A stretch of 64,000 bases of DNA from Fomitopsis serialis (GCF_022376445.1 NW_025954961.1:806001-870000), one strand, 5' to 3'. Positions 38,098 to 49,797 are shown, counted from the first letter of the stretch. Made by a program: numbers and translations. Notes: generated by a model not told the origin, from the sequence alone.

Positions 38098-38807
38098 ATG
38101 GCTCCCTCGCCCGTCAGATTCTTGACGCCAGAGTCCCTGGACCAGGAGAGCTGGAAACTGCCCAGCCCTGCACTGCCCAACCACTCAATTCCCCACGAAG
38201 ACACTATATACAGCAACGACCCCTCCTTCTCGCAGGCCAATGCGGATTCGGTGGCGTCATTCGAGCAGCGTGTCGCGTCCGCGCAAATGCCGCCGCCAGG
38301 CCCGGACTACTTCTACGCGCAACGATCACTGTGGTGGGAGCCCTCCGTGACCCCACTGCAGTCACACGAGGCGTCTACATCCCGTCGCAAATTGGAGGAT
38401 CTACTCAACCAGGACGATGCGGCGGAGAGCGACGATACATGGAGAGCAGGGTTAGGAAAGGTGTACCGCGCTTTGACCAGCGGAGCGCGGTTGAGGAAAC
38501 GTCTGCCCCTGGGCATGGTGGTTCGTGTCCTTGCATCGCCTTTGCACCGACAGACACAGACTTGCACATGCCTATTGATGTTGGCCCACAGGTTAAGATC
38601 CTCATGTCAGGATGGATCCGCGACGGTACATGGCCTCGAGGGGGTATTGCCCCAGATCCGGATGACGAACTGCCGCCGCCACCTGAAGACACCGGATACA
38701 TGGCGCCATCGTACACGACTACCCCGAACGTCATGTCGAGAGCAGTCTCTCCATGGTCCCCACAAGATAGTATCATGGGTACTCCTCGTGATTTCTGGGC
38801 TAGGTGA
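38098..38807 (+). CDS. hypothetical protein, basidiomycete-type orphan
   Basis: I do not recognise a family. The protein starts MAPSPVRFLTPESLDQESWK and has an ordered-looking middle (DYFYAQRSLWWEP, SRRKLEDLLNQDDAAESD, AGLGKVYRALTSGARLRKRL). The C-terminal half reads best in another frame (VGPQVKILMSGWIRDGTWP, DPDDELPPPPEDTGYMAPSY, ending MGTPRDFWAR). The switch at about 38505-38515 is within one base, matching the indel pattern elsewhere. The gene has no visible intron and no signal peptide or membrane segment. Its start lies 195 bp from GRR1. Confidence 0.55.
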
Positions 38808-39028
38808 CCAGAGATCTGTCCGCTACATTCCAGTCAGTACGATAGGATCGCCCTGACATCCAACCGTCATATGCTCATGAGTATGGCGACGCACCTCTAG
38901 ACACACGCAGAACATGTTCGAGATACCCATACCTACATACCGGAAGCTCATGATTGTAATGTTATGAAGTACAACAGTATTGCTTGTAACGATAGCAGCA
39001 GCCGAAAAGTATATTGGCATAGCTTTTG

Positions 39029-39483
39029 TCAAGTCCGCGATGGCGGAGATACCTGCGCACTGTGTCAATGTGAAGCTCTATGCTTCATAACATTCGACTC
39101 GCACCAAGATGACACCGTCTCCTCGGACGAATAGCATGTCCATCTTCCGTTTTGCAACCTGGCAGTCACTTGGTGTCGAATTCAATAGTAGCAGTACCGG
39201 AGGTACATACATTCACGGTAGTTTGGCCTTCTGGCGCGCCCTCAACCTGTTCCACAATCATGATAGTCTCTTCCACATCGCTCAGGATCAAATTCATGTG
39301 TCCATCGTAAGCCTGCAATTGAACATGTAAATGGGAGGTGACCTCGCTGAACAGAAAGAAGGGGCATACATGGAGAACCCCCGTGAGCTCACGGTCTCCT
39401 CGAAGCTTCACAAAGACACGCTCACTGAGCGACAGCCTGATGAGATCGAACGGCTCTTGGATGCCAGAGGAAGCGGACTCCAT
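39029..39483 (-). CDS. LSM3: U6 snRNA-associated Sm-like protein LSm3
   Basis: A subunit of the LSm2-8 ring on U6 snRNA and the LSm1-7 decapping ring. Sm1 motif: [20 protein letters not shown], then ELTGVLH, an intron, and [17 protein letters not shown]. Sm2 motif: [20 protein letters not shown]. Three introns join cleanly (after VLH, after TTVN and before the final VSPPSRT). Length is about 100 residues, as expected for LSm3. The start chosen is [11 protein letters not shown]. It lies 164 bp from the divergent U1-C start. Confidence 0.93.
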
Positions 39484-39647
39484 GCCGGTGTCTGCAACTC
39501 TGCGCGCAAGTCGCGCGCTGCCGCTGGAACAAGACACGGTATCATGTGATGCGTATTGAGACTCCGATGCGAGCGAAGTTCCTCGGGCGTCCCACTTGCT
39601 CTGCACCATCCAGCTTGACCTCAACGCTCACTTCTCGAAGGTAGGCA
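39484..39647. promoter_or_regulatory. bidirectional promoter of LSM3 and U1-C
   Basis: Only 164 bp separate the start codons of two spliceosomal protein genes. Confidence 0.5.
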
Positions 39648-40519
39648 ATGCCGGTATGTCTTCACTCTTTAGTTTCGCTTGAAACTGGTGTACTGACTCT
39701 GTGTAACAGAAACACTACTGCGACTATTGTGATGTCTTCTTGACACACGACTCGGCATCTGGTGAGTCGACCCGCCCACTCCATCTACCCTTGCTAACGT
39801 CTCCCAGTTCGCAAAGCCCACAACAGTGGTCGTAACCATCTCGCGAACGTTAGGGACTACTATGCTTGTAAGTGACAGGTTTGAATTGTGCATGACTTAA
39901 CTACTCACATCTTGTATGACCAGCACTCGGCCATGACAAGGCGCAGAGCATCATTGATCAGATTACTTCAGCGTACGAGTCCAGTGGTGGCCCCCCTCCC
40001 GGTGGCTTTGGCTTTGGACCTCAGCATCTAGCACCCCCCGCCGGCTACGGAGGGCCTCCAATGGGATTCGGAGGTCCTGGATTTGGCGGTCCCCCGGGTG
40101 GTACGTTCATGCCTTTCGGCGTGCTTTGAACACTATGCTTACACACGTTTGTAGCCCGCCCGCCATTCCCACCGCCTGGTATGATGGGTCCTCCAGGTGC
40201 GCCTCCTTTTCCGCCGAATGGTTCGATGCCTCCTCCCGGTATGGGTCCTCCAGGTATGCTACCTCCAGGTATGGGTGCTTCTGGTGCGTTTCTTCCCCAT
40301 GGTACATACTCATAGTAAACGTCTGTAGGCATGCCACCGTTCCCGCCGAATGGCGCTCCGGGTGGTGCCCCGCCGTTCCCCCCTAACGGGCCGCCTGGTC
40401 AATTCAACTCGCCAAATGGTCTTAACGGCGTGCCTCCTCCACAAGGTTTACAAAACGGCGGTCCTCCATCCGCTGCTGGCGGCATTCATCCAGACAGGTT
40501 GAGGATGATGGGTCAGTGA
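39648..40519 (+). CDS. U1 small nuclear ribonucleoprotein C
   Basis: Stabilises U1 snRNA pairing with the 5' splice site. The N-terminus MPKHYCDYCDVFLTHDS, VRKAHNSGRNHLANVRDYY is the U1-type C2H2 zinc finger with Cys6, Cys9, His24 and His30. The first intron splits codons 2 and 3 (ATGCCG then GTATGT), so exon 1 is only 6 nt. The rest is a Pro/Gly/Met-rich tail with repeated PPGM and PPFPPNG units, spread over small exons, ending HPDRLRMMGQ. All joins are in frame. Length is close to fungal U1-C proteins. Confidence 0.95.
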
Positions 40520-40818
40520 GATGGTTGAGTCTCCTCGAGGTTCGCATGTACCTGCCATGATTCTCTTGTATGCTTCGTTGTCAGGTCACCTTTGTATCGA
40601 TTGAACATCACGTTCATTATGTACTTACTGAACTATACTCTACTGTTCGCGTCGACTGAGGAGTTTCAGCGCGTCGGCAATGACAGTGCCAGGCACTGGG
40701 TGAGAAATTCCGTTGATTATGTAAGTATTCTGCGCGAGCCTGCGCTGCCGCCGATCTGTGATCGAGTCATCTACGATGTCAATCTTACTGGCCGCTTCCG
40801 GCCCTCGCCCGACTGCAC

Positions 40819-42096
40819 ATGCATGACTGGAAGAGCCTGCTGAGACGACTCAGCTCTAAGAGACACTGGCCAATATTCCTTCTATCGACCAGCAAGATGG
40901 CGTACTCTACCGAGGTTCTGCGGTGCGACCCGTCTTCCATCTCCTTCGACGCTACAGGAACGCCGGTGATATCATCCCAGGCGACCGCGGAAGCGCTTCA
41001 GCGTGCGGCCAGACTAGTCAAAGACAAGCAGACAGTAGCCTTCCCGACGGAGACTGTGTACGGGCTTGGCGCAGATGCACTCGACGCCGAGGCATCTTCA
41101 AGAATCTATGCAGCCAAGGGGCGACCGCCAGACAACCCGTTGATCGCCCATGTCTCGTCACGCGAGATGCTGCAGAGACTCCTTCCGGTGTCCTACACCA
41201 TTCCTCCCATTTACGAGGTTCTCATTCGACACCTCTGGCCTGGGCCTCTCACACTCCTCTTTCCGACCAATCCCGACGTAGTCCCTTCCCTCATCACGGC
41301 CAACCAGCCCACTGTCGCGATCCGAATGCCGTCTCATCCGGTAGCACGAGCCCTCATTGCTCTCGCGGACACAGCCGTCGCGGCGCCGAGCGCGAACTCG
41401 TCTGGGCGACCTAGCCCTACCCGCGCAGAGCACGTACTCAAGGACATGAACGGCAAGATTGCTCTCATCCTTGATGGAGGCTCCTGCGACGTCGGCTTGG
41501 AGAGCACCGTGGTGGATGGTCTCCACGAGGACGGAGATCTCAGGGTTTTGCGACCAGGAGGCGTGACCGTGGAGGGCATCGAGAACGCGCTTCGTGCGGA
41601 GATGCAGGACGGCGCGACCATCCCGAGGGTGCTCGTACACCGACGCGACTTCCGTGATGAGGCTATGGAGCAGGCACCGACGACGCCTGGTATGAAATAC
41701 CGACATTACTCGCCAACAGTGCCAGTCGTCTTGCTGAAGACTTCTGCACCACCGTCCTCGACACAGACTCAAAGTGTCGAGGCTTTCCTGGATTCTATAC
41801 TCAAAGAACGGACATCCAGCGAGCGGCCCCGGATAGGTCTAATGGTACCATCCGACTCGTCGTTGCTTGCGCGCATGACCGCTTTTGACGGCGTTGAGTG
41901 GGTCCCTCACCTACTTGGTCGGCTATCGGAGCCGGGGGTCTCGGCCCAACGACTGTTCGATGGGTTGCTGACCCTGGACAACGCCGGGGTCGACCTCATT
42001 GTTGTGGAGGGGATCAAGGAACAGAGGGAGGGGCTGGCCTTCATGAATCGGGTCAATAAGGCGGCGGGTCAGACGGTGTGGATAGACGACTCGTAG
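40819..42096 (+). CDS. SUA5: threonylcarbamoyl-AMP synthase SUA5
   Basis: Makes threonylcarbamoyl-adenylate for the t6A37 modification of ANN-decoding tRNAs. It is intronless and fully open. The YrdC domain shows VAFPTETVYGLGADAL, IYAAKGRPPDNPLIAHV, LWPGPLTLLFP, VAIRMPSHPVARALI, APSANSSGRPSPT and LESTVVDG. A linker with PGMKYRHYSPTVPVVLL leads to the C-terminal Sua5 domain. Two in-frame ATGs exist. The one at 40819 adds a basic 26-residue extension (MHDWKSLLRRLSSKRHWPIF...) that could target mitochondria. The one at 40897 (MAYSTEVLRC) gives a cytosolic form. Dual localisation by alternative initiation is known for this family. Confidence 0.95.
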   Translation: MHDWKSLLRRLSSKRHWPIFLLSTSKMAYSTEVLRCDPSSISFDATGTPVISSQATAEALQRAARLVKDKQTVAFPTETVYGLGADALDAEASSRIYAAKGRPPDNPLIAHVSSREMLQRLLPVSYTIPPIYEVLIRHLWPGPLTLLFPTNPDVVPSLITANQPTVAIRMPSHPVARALIALADTAVAAPSANSSGRPSPTRAEHVLKDMNGKIALILDGGSCDVGLESTVVDGLHEDGDLRVLRPGGVTVEGIENALRAEMQDGATIPRVLVHRRDFRDEAMEQAPTTPGMKYRHYSPTVPVVLLKTSAPPSSTQTQSVEAFLDSILKERTSSERPRIGLMVPSDSSLLARMTAFDGVEWVPHLLGRLSEPGVSAQRLFDGLLTLDNAGVDLIVVEGIKEQREGLAFMNRVNKAAGQTVWIDDS

Positions 42097-42901
42097 ACAC
42101 CGACCTTAGATGAGCATAATAGGTACGGTCGATAGCTCTCATTTCATGCGCGTCGCTCACGCGCTTCTTCGCAGATACGACAGTATATATGATCTAGATG
42201 ACCTTACTATACATGTACACATGACTCGTTTCCTCGAACTGGCGTCCAGCCTTCTCGTCCTTGTCTGATGACCGAATGCACAGTGTGCGCACGCATGGTT
42301 GGCTCAACAGGACACGCCCATGATCATAACTTCTCTACGACTTTGTCACATTCTCCGACTCGCCGAGTCCACACGCACGACCAACGGCATTTGCAGTGTG
42401 GTACATATTCCCGGATTCGGCACGATTTCGTTCGCACCATGACGGCCGCTCGGGCCGCGCTTCGAGGTTGACATGGACACCTGGGGCCACGAGTCAGGCT
42501 CAGACCGTGGACAAGCTGAATGGCTTGGCCAGGCACCGGATATTAGCAGTGCCAAGTTCCCCGTTCGTGGGGCAGTGCCAATCACTGTTCTCCTGCCCCA
42601 ATCGGGCGAACAAACATCCTCGAGGACGTGGATGCGTACCTAGCCTCGGCTATGTCCGTGCCACCTACACGCACCCACCAATGAGACGCCGTCCTAGAAT
42701 GCGATCTACGATCGGTGGCCATCGACGCTTTGACCTTGTCCTAAAACGACAGGTTGAGCGGTGGCCCCGAGGTATAAAGAGCCTGGCGAGGTTCCTGTCA
42801 AAGCACTGCACCCGCGCTCTTGCTTCATATTCACTTCCCGAGTCGATTGTCCGTTCATCCGCTCATCATCCTCGTCGTCGTCAACAAAGGCCCCCACCAC
42901 C
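42097..42901. other. intergenic region and promoter of the HMG-box gene
   Basis: 805 bp without a supported coding exon. It contains a TATA box at 42773-42779. Confidence 0.45.
42773..42779 (+). promoter_or_regulatory. TATA box of the HMG-box gene
   Basis: TATAAAG in the context CCGAGGTATAAAGAGCCTGG, 123 bp before the ATG at 42902. Confidence 0.6.
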
Positions 42902-44038
42902 ATGAATACAAACGGTAAGACAATTCCTCTTTATTGTTCAACGTCTCTTGTCTAACCGTCGTCCATTGTACAAGGCGCAACACTCTCCTATCCAACTCCG
43001 GCAGTCTCACCGACTCCATCAGCGTACAGCTCTCAAGCTGTCTCCCCACCTTCTATATCGACTTCATCAACGCTCCTCTCTGTCACCGTCGCGCCGTCCT
43101 CACCGCCCACCGACGACCAACCTACAGAGCCCGTCGCATCGTCCAGCACTTCCAACGGTCCGCCGCCCGCCTGCGAACCACCGGCGACGCTATCACTTCT
43201 AGAAGAAACAGGTCTAAGCACAGAGCTGTGGGAGGCACTAATAAGTGAGGCCGAAGCACACGCCCAGAAGTTCGTACGCGACACCACTACGGCCCTTCCA
43301 AGCCCGCCATCCACCCCCTCGCCGCCAGTAGAGGCCAACGACCAGCAAGAACGCGTCCCGCGGGCAAGAAACTGCTTTGTGATTTTCCGTCAGTGCGTTA
43401 GCAAGGCTACACACCTTCCTAACGCGCTGAAGAAGAACCAAAAGCATCTCAGCAAGGTCCTGGGGTCCTACTGGCGTGCACTGCCTGAGGCGCGGAAGCA
43501 GATATTCAGGCATGCTCAGGCGGTCGACATGGAGGCGCACCGGAGGAAGTATCCCGGTTACAAATACAAGCCGGCTCCCAAGGCAGCGAAGAAGCCTGTG
43601 CAGAAACGTTACGCACAGAGCGTCGCCGCCGCGGGTTCGTCGTTCGCGTCGGAGAGGAAGGGCAAGGCGAAGGCCACCAGCAAACGTGGGGTTCGTGGGG
43701 TGGCTGCGGACCACATACAGCACTCTGAGGCAGAGTTGCTTCCTGTGCCACCGCCACAGGTACCCGTTCGCGAGGCCTCCGTGGCGGTGCCTCCCACCCT
43801 GCCTTCGGTGAGGTGGCCGACGGCGAGCTACGCCCTCCCTCCTGATGTCCCCCAAGGCTGGTCGTACAGCCCCTCCACGTTTTCGCCGTGGCAGAATACA
43901 GCCCCCCGTTCCGCGCCACCGATGGCGTACCAACCCTACTGGCAGTACGCGCCAATGCCCGTACCCGCGGCGCCCGTACTAGAACCAGCCCCATCAGAGC
44001 AGATGTGGTGGGAGGACCCCGACATGTGGGTGTTATGA
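42902..44038 (+). CDS. HMG-box (MATA_HMG-type) transcription regulator
   Basis: Exon 1 is only 13 nt (MNTNG, phase 1), followed by an intron to about 42974. A Pro/Ser-rich N-terminus follows. The DNA-binding HMG box reads RARNCFVIFRQCVSKATHLP, then KNQKHLSKVLGSYWRALPEA, RKQIFRHAQAVDMEAHRRKY and PGYKYKP. The RxRNxFxIFR opening is typical of the fungal MATA_HMG class used in mating and development. A Lys-rich stretch and a Pro/Trp/Tyr-rich tail ending MWWEDPDMWVL complete it. No homeodomain or pheromone gene is nearby, so this is probably not the mating-type locus itself. There is no frameshift. Confidence 0.85.
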
Positions 44039-44526
44039 TCTGGAGCGACTGCATACCGTCAGCAATCTACAGGTACGATGTCTTAGTAGGCTAGCAACAC
44101 ATCGTACGTGTAGATTGCCTATAGATACCCATAGATACCCATGTCATTATACCCAAACCTCGAAATGTTTGTACGTCTTCAAGTCAACTGTTAGAAACAA
44201 CGTCCCTACGTTATCTCCAACTAACGTACTTGAAGACTCAGAGAGTCCATTTGGGCACACCTCCTTCCTTGTGGCTTTGCGTAAGTGGACCGAAAGGGCG
44301 ACGACGTGGGATGCGGGGATGAGACAGCCATCGATCGTGGTGGTAATGGACAAGGATGGGCGCTTAGAGATGCCTGCGAACAAAGAGATTTGACCCGCGG
44401 AGTCCGGAGCGATCGAACGCTACGGAGATCGCCGGTACGCCTTCCATTTTTCCCAGTTCCTCCACGGCGTTGGCCGTGTGCACTCACCCTGCCTTGTGCC
44501 CTTCGAGCGCACTGCCGTCTGAGACC
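44039..44526. other. intergenic region before DBP8
   Basis: 488 bp. A short duplication of ATAGATACCC lies near 44124-44145. No gene is supported. Confidence 0.4.
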
Positions 44527-46615
44527 ATGCGCGGCACGAAACGACATGCGCTAACGACCGACGAGCTCATGCGCATGCAAGAGCTGCCCGCGAGAAAGAA
44601 ATTCAAGCAGCAGATCGTGGATCCTGACCACTCCGACGGTGAAGAGTCTATTCAAGGACATGTCGCGGCTTCACGTTCGGAGTCAGGCCCGAGCTCGGAG
44701 CTGGAAGGAAGTGATGGAGAGGAAGATGCGGAAGGGCAGCGTCTGGATGATGATGAAGAGAACGAAGAGGATAGCAAAGATACCGAGAGCTCGGAGGAAG
44801 AACAATACGCACCACCCACAAACTGGGACGATGCAGACAGTCGCTTCGGCCTATCCAGAATGACCGTAGTTTCACGTTCATCGAAACCTACACAGCCGGA
44901 AGCTCCAAAGCCAGCACGGACACGCCCTACAAGTTTCGAGTCGCTGGGCATATCTTCAGCACTCCTTAATGCTCTCACGAAGATGTCCATCAAGTCTCCT
45001 ACGGAGATCCAGGCAGCATGCATACCACCGCTACTAGCAGGCGAGTTCCAGATCACTGAAATACTCATGAGTCTTATACTGAGATATCTAACCCCCAAGG
45101 TAGAGACTGCATAGGCAATGCGAAGACTGGTTCCGGTAAAACAATCGCGTTTGCCTTGCCTATACTGCAAAGACTAGCTGTCGATCCGTACGGCATTTTT
45201 GCTCTTGTCCTCACCCCTACGAGGTATGTCCCCCTAGTCGTATACTCAGCTGTCTCCACTGACGGCCCCCGTAGAGAACTGGCATTCCAGATCTCGGAAC
45301 AATTCGCTGTCCTCGGCTCCGCACTCAATCTCCGTACCGCCGTAGTCGTTGGCGGCATGGACATGATGGCACAAGCAATTGAGCTCGGTCACAGACCACA
45401 CGTGGTCGTAGCGACACCGGGTCGGATTGTCGACTTGTTGAAGAGCTGTAGCGGGGAGTGGGACCTGTCGAGGATCAAATTCCTCGTATGTCGGTCACGT
45501 CTCATTTAATGAGTGATTTTATTCACCCGCATGCAGGTTCTCGACGAAGCTGACCGACTGCTCACTCCGACATTTGCACCGGAGCTGTCCTATCTCTTCG
45601 AGACGTTGCCAAAGGAGCGACAGACATGTCTCTTCACAGCTACCCTGACGCCGGCTGTCGAGACACTAGCGAACACCCCGCCACGTCCGGGCAAGCAAAA
45701 GCCATATGTCCACCGAATGACTGAATCGTGAGTCTCAAGCTGAATTCGTGCGCTCTAGGTCGCTCACCGCTTCGTGCTCAGTGTGGAGACTGTCGAGACA
45801 CTCCAACAACACTACATCCTCGTCCCCTCCCAAGTGCGCGAATCCTACCTCTTCTACCTCCTCTGCAATCCCCCAGAGTCGACCGTCCACCTCCGGCGCG
45901 CCCCACCGGAACCCGTCAAGCCCTCCAAGAAAGGCAAAGCCACCGCCCAAGCCAGGTCACGGGCCAAGAAGCCCAAGCCCACCTCAGCCGACGCAGAGGA
46001 GATCGAGCAGCCCCCACCCACGATCATCTTCTGCCGGCGGCCGCGCACCGCCGCGTACCTCACCGCGCTCCTGCAGACGCTGCGGATCCGCGCGACCGCG
46101 CTGCACTCGCGGCTGACGCAGCGGGAGCGGCTCAGCTCGCTCGCGCTCTTCCGCGCGAGCGTCGTGCCCGTGCTCGTCTCGACGGACGTCGGCGCGCGCG
46201 GGCTCGACGTCGAGGACGTCGCGCTCGTCGTGAACTGGGACATGCCCGACGAGCCGGAGGAGTACACGCACCGCGTCGGCCGCACGGCGCGCAAGGGCAA
46301 GGGCGGCGTCGCGGTGAGCTTCGTGACGGAGCGCGACGAGGAGCGCGTGGTAGGGTGGAGGAGCGGATCCGGACGGCGCTGACGGAGATGGCGCTGCCGG
46401 AGGGGGAGGTCCTCGAGAAGCTGAACGCGGTCTCGACGGCGAAGCGGCTCGCGAACATGGTGAGGGTGTCACGCTCGTCTTGGGCAGAGTGGTCGGTTGG
46501 CTGACACGCGCGGTCTGTTCAGGAGCTGCACGACTCCGACTTTGGGAAGCGAGAGGAGATCTATAAAATCAAGAGCGCAAAGCGACGGGCGGATGTGGAG
46601 GCTTCACGTTCATGA
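44527..46615 (+). CDS. DBP8: DEAD-box RNA helicase DBP8 (DDX49-like)
   Basis: A nucleolar ATP-dependent RNA helicase for 40S ribosome assembly. After an acidic N-terminus: Q motif [18 protein letters not shown]...SPTEIQ, motif I AKTGSGKT, Ia PTRELA, Ib [51 protein letters not shown] and [10 protein letters not shown]. The C-terminus [20 protein letters not shown] suits Dbp8. The intron at 45042-45099 uses a GC donor (CAG|GCGAGT). Another intron interrupts PTRELA (about 45224-45272). A missing base near 46353 breaks [17 protein letters not shown]. The region 46030-46400 is markedly richer in G+C than the rest of the gene. Confidence 0.92.
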
Positions 46616-47563
46616 CCTCAGTCCCCCAGTACACCGGCGCACTACTATGGCAGGTGTCATTCTCGCCACATCGTTGGAGCATCATGTCCCTGGCACGTCT
46701 CGATCAATATATTGTGTATTATCCGTTCACGGGATCATGTATCTCCGCAAGTAGTTTCCTTTTCCCCGTGGATGGAGTAAATAACTATTCGAAGTACATC
46801 TATGTACACTAGCGCAGGGCGAACGTGTTTGAGCCCGGCGTGCATGGTACGTATTCATGTCCGTAGTAGTATACAATTACACATTACAAATGGCAGGCGC
46901 ACCCCGAGAGACGCATTCCCGGACAGACGAACTAGCCGAGAGCGCGTCGCAGGCAGGACGCTACCGAGAATGGATTGTTTGTGGAAGGTCCGAGATCAAG
47001 AGAGCTAAAGTACAGGTTTGTTTTTCGTGGGGACAACAGGTACTGAAAAATACAACTGAGCGAAGTGCGAATGATGTATGCGCACACAGCCTGGGCTTTG
47101 AATGCATACGAGAGCTTGCGAAGAATCGGGACGATGCGATGGCTGGTGGTACAATTTGGTGATCATGTCTTGAATTGCAGCGCGGGAAGGGAGAAGACGT
47201 AGATCAGAGAAGACCAGACGGACACGAGACAGGGTGCGTGTAAAGGCCTGTCGTCGGGCTGCAAGTCTTCCTCGACGGGACGTGAAGCGGTTGACGTGTT
47301 TATTTTGCGGTATGCGGGCAGGTCGTGATTCGTATGTTGGCTTAGAAAAATATAAGTTATGCTCTATGGCGGAGGCGCCCGCAGCTCCGATCCCCACGGA
47401 AGCGGACATGCCCGCCAGACGTCCGGTACTGGCCTGGAGATGGAAGAGGGACCAAAAAGGCAGGTTCGATGACAGCGCGGGGCAATGACAGACCGCATCG
47501 TCGCTGCTCACACATGACGTCATCATATCGTCCTCTGCGCACATACACGAGTCAGTACGCGCA
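46616..47563. other. intergenic region without a supported gene
   Basis: About 950 bp between convergent DBP8 and the BTB-like gene. Reading frames up to 101 codons are present but resemble nothing I know. Confidence 0.45.
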
Positions 47564-48806
47564 TCATACATACGCCGCCAGACACCCTATAAAGAGGCGC
47601 AGCGGCGGGAGACACGGACGCACCTTCACGACCGACCACTGCACAATCAGTGCCTGATACGCTCCGTCAGGCTCTTCTGCACACCTCGCACGACAGGTGC
47701 TCCCCAGCGGGCACAGCGCGCCTTCCATCGAGCTCGTCGACAGGTCTGCAGCAGAAATGTGAGTTGTCGCTCGGATGACGCGCATATAGCCTCTTATGAA
47801 CGCACCTGGTCGAGCATCCCATGCTAGATACGCCGAGGCCAGCGCCCATGCGCGCGTCAGCTTCTTCTGCTCTGTGAAGTCGCAGTCGGCCGTCGGCGCA
47901 TGCGGGTGTGGTGGCGGCAGCAGGAGCCGCTTGAGCGCATCAATGCGCCCCAGGTGCAAGAAGAAGAGCTGCTTCAGATACAGCGGGCCCATGCGAGCAG
48001 CGTGCGCATCAGACAGGTTCCACAGCTGGAAACCAAGCAAGTGTGCAGACGCAGGCACGGCCAGATCGTACAGGTCGTGATGCGCCGCCAGCGCGTAAAC
48101 ATCGATCGGCGCGATCGGCGCGTGCGCGAGGATGAGCGCGTACAGCGGTGTCGAAGACGCACAGTGACGCGTCACGGGCACACCGTACAGCGCAAGCGTG
48201 TCAACCGCGTCGATAAGCGTGTCGAGCGAGGGCGAGTAATGCGCGCATGAAAGGCTGTAGATGCTGTGGAGGACGATGTTCAGGATGGTGGCGGGCTCGG
48301 GAAGAGGGATGACCGGCCCGAGGTCCTCTGAGAGACCGATGGCTTTGAGTGCAGGATGAAGGCCCTTCGGAGACTTCGCAGGCAGCAGCCCGCGGAAGCC
48401 ATTCTCAGAGGCGCTTAGGATGTGGTGTGAATGTACGTAGAAGAAGACGGCGTCTGAGGAGAGGAGGATGAGGTCAGGCGGAAGAGGGTTAAGGTTGGCG
48501 GTGGGGAAGAACGTAGTCGAAACGGAGACAACGGCGTTTATCTCCGGATTGACCTCGCCAGGCGACCCTGTGTTCGAGGCCTGGAAAACGCACGATCAAT
48601 CGAGGAGAGGGGGAGAAAGGTTTGTTAGCCGGCTGGAGAGAGAGGCGTTGACTGCGCATGCTTACCGGTGGGGTAGGCACCTGAGAAGGGGGGTGAGAGG
48701 CGTTCAAGAGGGACGTCTTCTCCGAGATAGGCTTCTCAGGAACAGCGGAAGCATCCATAGGGTCGGACACAAACTGGAAGACTTGATCCCATTCTTGAGT
48801 ATCCAT
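47564..48806 (-). CDS. BTB-like domain protein, basidiomycete-type
   Basis: Starts MDTQEWDQVFQFVSDPMDAS. After an intron near 48580-48665, INAVVSVSTTFFPTANLNPL is followed by the BTB-like core PPDLILLSSDAVFFYVHSHH and ILSASENGFRGLL, which resembles the basidiomycete BTB/POZ family where D-x-FxVH-xx-L is typical. The C-terminal helical region contains LYALILAHAPIAPIDVYALA, AHHDLYDLAVPASAHLLGF, a heptad-like segment and SSMEGALCPLGSTC after another intron. The last codons are uncertain because GTGCGT after VQWSVVK could start an intron. The partner and function are unknown; BTB domains usually mediate dimerisation or cullin-3 binding. Confidence 0.68.
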
Positions 48807-49797
48807 AAAGTGAGTGGGGAGGGGGTTTTGACAAGGAGTACACTGGCGAAGGGTTTTGGCTTCGAGGACGCGTCGCTGGCGCTAATATGGGCCGTGGAGG
48901 CGGGCTATAGCTGGGGCAGCACCAGGCCTTGGGTCGGATGCCGACGAGGCCGTACCAGATACGTGGCTGGATCGGAGTGTACGCCGTTGGATGAGGCTGT
49001 AGTCCGCGTGATGACGTGGTAGGGAGAGCCTAGGCAATAGAAGAGTGGTGGGGTGGCGTAGAACGGAGAACTTGCGTGTAGGTTCGACTGTGCTGGGTGA
49101 GTGGCGGGTGGGGATGAGGGCAAGGAAGGGGACTTACGGGGGGATAAGGGTGGACTTGTCGCGAGGGGGTGTATGCGCGCGCAATTGGGGCCGAGGGTGT
49201 GTATAAGTATCAGGCCAACTACCTTCACCAGCCCGACCCGCCGGTCCACCCGACAGGTTGGCCACGGCTGGTGCCGCACTTGCCCATCTCGCCCGCTGTC
49301 CCGTGCTTCACACCCACTCTCCGTCCTGGGCACCGATGCACACGTCTGCCCGCGACGCGTCGCAACGTCGCTCGCCCCCTGGCCCGTGCCCGCCTCATCT
49401 GCGTCCCCTAGAACGATCTTTCAGTACGGGCCGCGCCGAAGGCAGCACACTCGCCGAGCAGATGCCGGCGCATCGGTGATGGGAGACGGAGAGCATGACG
49501 TCGCCCAAACGTCGCCCCAGTCAACAGCTCTCGGGCCTTTTAGTGTCAGCCACAGCCCAGGCCCTCGCAAACTCTCAGCCACCGCTAACTTGCCGCTAAG
49601 TAACGGTCTCCGTCCCACCACCGTGTGCGCGCTCCCGGGATACATCGTTTACCAATACTGAGCAAAAATACACCGAGGGGTATCAGCACTTCCGTCTCGA
49701 ATCTACATACATAGGCATCGCCACACTCGCGTTGAAGGAGAATCTGGGCCTCCGCTTCACCTCCGAATAAACGACTACATCGCGGACCGCCGCCCGA
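48807..49797. other. intergenic region without a supported gene
   Basis: About 1 kb upstream of the BTB-like gene and downstream of MOB1. Long but compositionally driven reading frames occur on both strands; none has recognisable motifs. Confidence 0.45.

Noticed and set aside
44124..44145. Short ATAGATACCC tandem duplication
   Set aside because: Only two copies; too small to call a repeat element.
49101..49661. 186-codon plus-strand frame between the BTB-like gene and MOB1
   Set aside because: Composition-driven, no domain, and overlapping open frames on the other strand look equally good.
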